Origin: Acuticoccus mangrovi
Lineage (GTDB): Bacteria; Pseudomonadota; Alphaproteobacteria; Rhizobiales; Amorphaceae
Length of the DNA: 64,000 nucleotides
Assembly: GCF_016411865.1 (NCBI RefSeq)
Contig: NZ_JAEKJA010000024.1
Span: 62,001 to 126,000, forward strand
Direction: 5' to 3'
Shown: positions 60,891 to 64,000 of the stretch, piece by piece
How the letters are laid out: each line of letters begins with the position of its first letter
How positions within the stretch are numbered: the first letter of the stretch is position 1
Made by a program: the position numbers and the translations under genes
The notes under the pieces: model-generated
The model's input: the letters and a program-made list of their open reading frames with translations, nothing else
Database searches by the model: none
Told to the model about the DNA's origin: nothing

Positions 60891-61714
60891 TGATGCTGAT
60901 CACACCCGAAGCGCTTCACGCGCGCCTTGCCGACGTCGTGGTGCTCGACGCTTCCTTGCACCTGCCCGGCACCGGCCGCGACGCCACCGCCGAGTTCGAG
61001 GCCGCCCACATCCCCGGCGCCCTCCGCTTCGACATCGACGTGATCGCCGACACCACGAGCGGCCTGCCCCACACCCTCCCCTCGCCCGAGGCGTTCGCCG
61101 CGGCGGTGGGCGCCCTCGGCATCGGCAACGATACCGAGGTGGTGGTCTACGATGCCGAGGGCTTCTACTCGGCCCCCCGGGCCCGCTGGATGTTCCGCGT
61201 GATGGGTCACGATGCGGCGATCCTCGACGGCGGCCTTGCCGCGTGGCGGGCGGCCGGTCTCCCCGTCGAGAGCGGCCCCGCCCCGGCCGCGACGCCGCGC
61301 CACTTCACCGCCACCTACAACCCCGACCTCTTCGCGAGCGGCGACGACGTCGCCCGCGTCCTCGCCGACGGCACCGCCGTCGTCGCCGATGCACGCGCCG
61401 CCGACCGCTTCTATGGCCGCGTGGCCGAGCCGCGCGCGGGCCTGCGGGGCGGCCACATGCCCGGCGCCCACAACGTGCCCTTCACGAGCCTCGTCGCCGA
61501 CGGCCGGCTGAAGAGCCCAGCCGAGGTGCGCGACATCTTTCAGAAGGCAGGCGTCGACCTCGACAAGACGGTGGTGACGACGTGCGGTTCGGGGGTGACG
61601 GCCGCGGTCCTGTCGCTGGCACTCGAAACGATCGGCAAGCCGTCGGCCGTCTACGACGGCTCGTGGACGGAGTGGGGCAGCGACCCGAAGCGACCCGTCA
61701 CCACCGAGGACTGA
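60890..61714 (+). CDS. sseA: 3-mercaptopyruvate/thiosulfate sulfurtransferase (rhodanese)
   Basis: A 274-residue two-domain rhodanese. Domain one covers residues 1-130 (AHIPGALRFDIDVIAD, YDAEGFYSAPRARWMFR), domain two ends with the catalytic Cys in VVTTCGSGVTAAVLSL. CGSGVTA is the active-site loop of the mercaptopyruvate type. Start ATG ATG at 60890-60895, overlapping the alaX stop. Its presence after cysK ties the operon to cysteine and sulfur metabolism. Confidence 0.9.
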   Translation: MMLITPEALHARLADVVVLDASLHLPGTGRDATAEFEAAHIPGALRFDIDVIADTTSGLPHTLPSPEAFAAAVGALGIGNDTEVVVYDAEGFYSAPRARWMFRVMGHDAAILDGGLAAWRAAGLPVESGPAPAATPRHFTATYNPDLFASGDDVARVLADGTAVVADARAADRFYGRVAEPRAGLRGGHMPGAHNVPFTSLVADGRLKSPAEVRDIFQKAGVDLDKTVVTTCGSGVTAAVLSLALETIGKPSAVYDGSWTEWGSDPKRPVTTED

Positions 61715-61818
61715 CATCTCGGGGCGAACCGTTTGGCTCGGATTGTGCGCACCCCGTCAACGCGGGATTAACCGAACTTCGCAACACTTTCATCGACGAG
61801 TCGAGTGGGAGTGTCACG

Positions 61819-62436
61819 ATGTTGCGCGATGGGGAACCCTTCGTGTTCCGAACCTTTCCGGTCGACGTGCCGGCCTTCCTGCGCACCTGGCGCCCGGGGC
61901 CGGCGCGGGCGGTGTGGGATCGGCACTATCTGGTGGCGCCTGGCCATGGTCTGCGTCTTGCCGGCGGCGAGCGGGTGGAGGTGACGCGCCTCGTGACCGA
62001 CGACGGCTTCCGCGTCGAAGAGGCGGTGCTGACGGCCACCTTCCCGCTCGACTGGATGGCCCTCACCTGCGTCGCCAACGTGCTGCCCTCGAGCTTCCGC
62101 ACCGTCGACATCGACGGGCGCACGCCGCAGGCCTTCGTCGATTCGCTCGCGACGCCCAGCCTGCCGCAAGCGAGTGTCCTGGTGCAGGAGACGTCGTCCT
62201 TCCTCGGCTCGGTGATCGGCCGCGTCCAGCGCCTGACGGTGCCGGACTGGAACACTCGCATGCTCTCGGTCGCCTATGAGAGCCCCAACGGCACGGCGCT
62301 GCGCAGCCTTCTCGCCGGCGCGGGTCTGCGCGGCGTCCAGCACCGCGACCTGTGCGACGAGCTACGCGAGGCCCATCGCATCGCGACGACGCCGCCGACG
62401 CCGGTCCGACCGGCCCGCCCCCGCAGCGCCGCCTGA
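61819..62436 (+). CDS. Hypothetical protein, unrecognised
   Basis: A 205-residue plus-strand frame starting at ATG 61819 with GTGGGAG seven bases before it. No family was recognised. It contains a moderately hydrophobic stretch (LDWMALTCVANVLPSSFRTV), SLPQASVLVQETSSFLGSVI and a Pro/Ala/Arg-rich tail, with no signal peptide or clear catalytic motif. It lies 104 bases after sseA and ends two bases before the RatA-like gene on the other strand. Codon use matches its neighbours, so it is probably real. Confidence 0.6.
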   Translation: MLRDGEPFVFRTFPVDVPAFLRTWRPGPARAVWDRHYLVAPGHGLRLAGGERVEVTRLVTDDGFRVEEAVLTATFPLDWMALTCVANVLPSSFRTVDIDGRTPQAFVDSLATPSLPQASVLVQETSSFLGSVIGRVQRLTVPDWNTRMLSVAYESPNGTALRSLLAGAGLRGVQHRDLCDELREAHRIATTPPTPVRPARPRSAA

Positions 62437-62438
62437 CG

Positions 62439-62897
62439 TCAGGCGGCCATGCCGTAGACTTCGTTGGCACGCTCCTCGAACGCGGTGGCGAAGCGGCGGA
62501 AGGCGTGATCGAACACCGAGCCCATCAGCGTCGCCAGCGTGCGGCTCTTGAACTCGTAGCGGATCGAGAAGTTCACGTCGGTGGTCTTCTCGTCCACCTC
62601 GGTGAAGGTCCAGCGGTTGAAGAGCTCCTTGAACGGCCCGTCGAGATAGGTCACGTCGATCTGGCGGTTCGCCCGGTCGAGCACGACGCGAGAGGTGAAG
62701 GTCTCGCGGATGAACTTGTAGGCCACCGTCATGTCGGCGACGAGCACCTCGCGCCCGTCGGGCAGCGTGTCGCGACGGCGGACCGCCAGCGCCCGGCAGA
62801 GCGGCACGAAATGCGGGTAGGCCTTCACGTCCGCCACGAGGTCGAACATGTTGTCCGCCGTGTGCTTCACACGGCGGGTCGTTTCGTATTCCTGCAT
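62439..62897 (-). CDS. RatA/COQ10-family SRPBCC protein
   Basis: A 152-residue START-fold protein. The family pattern MFDLVADVKAYPHFVPLCRAL near residue 20, VADMTVAYKFIRETFTSRV and RWTFTEVDEKTTDVNFSI fit the RatA/COQ10 group. Alphaproteobacterial and mitochondrial members (COQ10) bind ubiquinone; the RatA name comes from an E. coli ribosome-association factor. It follows lipA by one base overlap on the same strand, which favours a respiratory or lipoate-linked role over a toxin. Confidence 0.87.
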   Translation of the reverse strand: MQEYETTRRVKHTADNMFDLVADVKAYPHFVPLCRALAVRRRDTLPDGREVLVADMTVAYKFIRETFTSRVVLDRANRQIDVTYLDGPFKELFNRWTFTEVDEKTTDVNFSIRYEFKSRTLATLMGSVFDHAFRRFATAFEERANEVYGMAA

Positions 62898-63865
62898 CAG
62901 GCCGCTCCGGCACCGACCTTCGCGCGCGCCTCGCGAGCCGCCTTGAGGCGGGCGAAGTCATCTCCGGCGTGGTAGGAGGAGCGGGTCAGCGGCGAGGCGG
63001 ACACCATCAGGAAGCCCTTGGCGTAGGCGATCGTCTGATAGGCGGAGAAGGCCTGGGGAGTGATGTACTCCTTCACCGGGTAGTGCTTGCGGGTGGGCTG
63101 CAGATACTGGCCGATGGTCATGAAGTCGACGTCGGCGGAGCGCAGGTCGTCCATCAGCTGGAGCACCTCGTTCCGCACCTCGCCGAGGCCGACCATGATG
63201 CCGCTCTTCGTGAAGATGGTGGGGTCGAGCAGCTTCACCCGGTCGAGCAGGCGGATCGAGTGATAGTAGCGCGCGCCGGGACGCACCTGCAGATAGAGCG
63301 AGGGCACGGTCTCGAGGTTGTGGTTGAAGACATCCGGCCGCGCGTCGACCACCACCTCGAGCGCGCCGGGCTTGCGCAGGAAGTCCGGCGTCAGCACCTC
63401 GATGGTGGTGCCGGGCGTGGCGGCACGGATGGCGCGGATCGTCTCGGCCATGTGCTTGGCGCCACCGTCGGCGAGATCGTCACGGTCGACGGAGGTGACG
63501 ACGACGTGCTCGAGCCCCAGCTTCGCGGTCGCCTCGGCGACTTTCTGCGGCTCGTCGGGGTCGAGCGCCTGGGGCAGCCCGGTGCGCACGTTGCAGAAGG
63601 CGCAGGCGCGGGTGCAGGTGTCGCCCATGATCATGAAGGTGGCGTGCTTCTTCGACCAGCACTCGCCGATGTTCGGGCAGCCGGCCTCCTCGCATACGGT
63701 GACGAGGCCGTTGCCGCGGACGATATCCTTGGTCTCTCGCCACACCGGTGAGCCCGGTGCCCTCACGCGAATCCAGTCCGGTTTGCGCAGCACGGGCGTA
63801 TCGGGCCGCTTGGCCTTCTCCGGATGCCGCAGGACCGGCTTGGTGCGGTCGACGAGTGTGACCAT
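62897..63865 (-). CDS. lipA: Lipoyl synthase
   Basis: A 322-residue radical-SAM enzyme that inserts two sulfurs into octanoyl groups to make lipoate. The auxiliary cluster cysteines lie in [15 protein letters not shown] and the radical-SAM cysteines in [13 protein letters not shown] (CxxxCxxC), both intact. The conserved C-terminal serine is in [12 protein letters not shown]. Start chosen at ATG 63865 with GGGGAG upstream; the frame runs on to 63937. A strong inverted repeat lies just upstream. LipB is encoded at 44041. Confidence 0.96.
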   Translation of the reverse strand: MVTLVDRTKPVLRHPEKAKRPDTPVLRKPDWIRVRAPGSPVWRETKDIVRGNGLVTVCEEAGCPNIGECWSKKHATFMIMGDTCTRACAFCNVRTGLPQALDPDEPQKVAEATAKLGLEHVVVTSVDRDDLADGGAKHMAETIRAIRAATPGTTIEVLTPDFLRKPGALEVVVDARPDVFNHNLETVPSLYLQVRPGARYYHSIRLLDRVKLLDPTIFTKSGIMVGLGEVRNEVLQLMDDLRSADVDFMTIGQYLQPTRKHYPVKEYITPQAFSAYQTIAYAKGFLMVSASPLTRSSYHAGDDFARLKAAREARAKVGAGAA

Positions 63866-63885
63866 GGAGACTCCCCTCAGTGCTT

Positions 63886-63922
63886 CCTCGCAACATAGTC
63901 GGCTTGCGCCGATGTTGCGAGG
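63886..63922. promoter_or_regulatory. Strong hairpin in the lipA upstream region
   Basis: CCTCGCAACAT (63886-63896) is exactly complementary to ATGTTGCGAGG (63912-63922), with an inner CGGC/GCCG stem and a 3-base bulge. It begins 21 bases before the lipA start. No T-run follows on either strand. Confidence 0.6.
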
Positions 63923-64000
63923 GTCGATGCGACCCACATCGGCGCAGCGGCCATGCGTTCCGCGTGCGCCAAGAACGGTTTACGCAAGGCCGCGCCGCAG

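Noticed and set aside
62439-62897. Toxin of a RatAB toxin-antitoxin pair
   Set aside because: No antitoxin gene adjoins, and the closest affinity is to ubiquinone-binding COQ10 proteins next to lipA.

Overview
The window is a 64 kb piece of a very GC-rich chromosome from an alphaproteobacterium, most likely of the order Hyphomicrobiales (Rhizobiales). The evidence is a LdtR-type MarR regulator next to an L,D-transpeptidase, a CckA kinase and a DksA with a single cysteine beside recA, an ATP12 chaperone, a HemB with the aspartate-type metal loop, a GTTC-N7-GTTC SOS box in front of recA, and the block lepB-rnc-era-recO-parC. No phage, insertion sequence, CRISPR array or rRNA operon was seen. 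Almost everything is a chromosomal housekeeping or catabolic gene, and most long open frames on the opposite strand are artefacts of the high GC content.

Layout. 1-1.9 kb: L,D-transpeptidase (cut by the left edge) and ldtR. 2.0-5.3 kb: operon for branched-chain acyl-CoA (valine) breakdown plus a membrane protein of unknown role. 5.4-10.6 kb: hemB, threonine dehydratase, an SLC13-type transporter and a leucyl/arginyl-protein transferase. 10.6-20.6 kb (minus strand): topoisomerase IV, recO, era, rnc, lepB, acpS, a DUF2062 protein, rsh and rpoZ. 20.8-22.0 kb: NYN-domain protein and type-5 uracil-DNA glycosylase. 22.0-25.8 kb: three-gene polysaccharide export unit with a degenerate ABC ATPase. 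25.8-35.7 kb: phenylacetate module, in which paaN and a Liv-type ABC transporter with a PanE-like reductase read leftwards and paaG-paaI-paaK read rightwards. 35.7-44.0 kb: HAD phosphatase, ATP12, propionyl-CoA carboxylase (pccB and pccA, separated by a GGDEF/EAL-like protein and an LrgAB pair) and acylphosphatase. 44.0-49.0 kb: lipB, tRNA-Leu(GAG), recA, cckA and dksA. 49.4-54 kb: MoxR ATPase, SixA phosphatase and a class II aldolase, converging on a DUF3754 protein and a VWA protein. 54-58.5 kb: ycjF and ycjX, a lipid kinase and a phosphoesterase. 58.5-63.9 kb: CoxG-like protein, a cysK-alaX-sseA overlapping operon, an unrecognised protein, a RatA/COQ10-like protein and lipA.

How the genes fit together. 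Valine degradation (acyl-CoA dehydrogenase and hydroxyisobutyryl-CoA hydrolase) feeds propionyl-CoA to PccAB in the same window. The paa genes activate and process phenylacetate, but the ring epoxidase paaABCDE is not here. lipB and lipA, at opposite ends of the second half, supply lipoate. The points most worth a second look are the ABC ATPase lacking both the catalytic Glu and the switch His, the Liv-type transporter linked to paaN, the MoxR/VWA neighbourhood with repeated GTTCGAAC sites, and three long perfect or near-perfect palindromes (upstream of the L,D-transpeptidase, between recO and parC, and upstream of lipA). No clearly new multi-gene system could be established from sequence alone.
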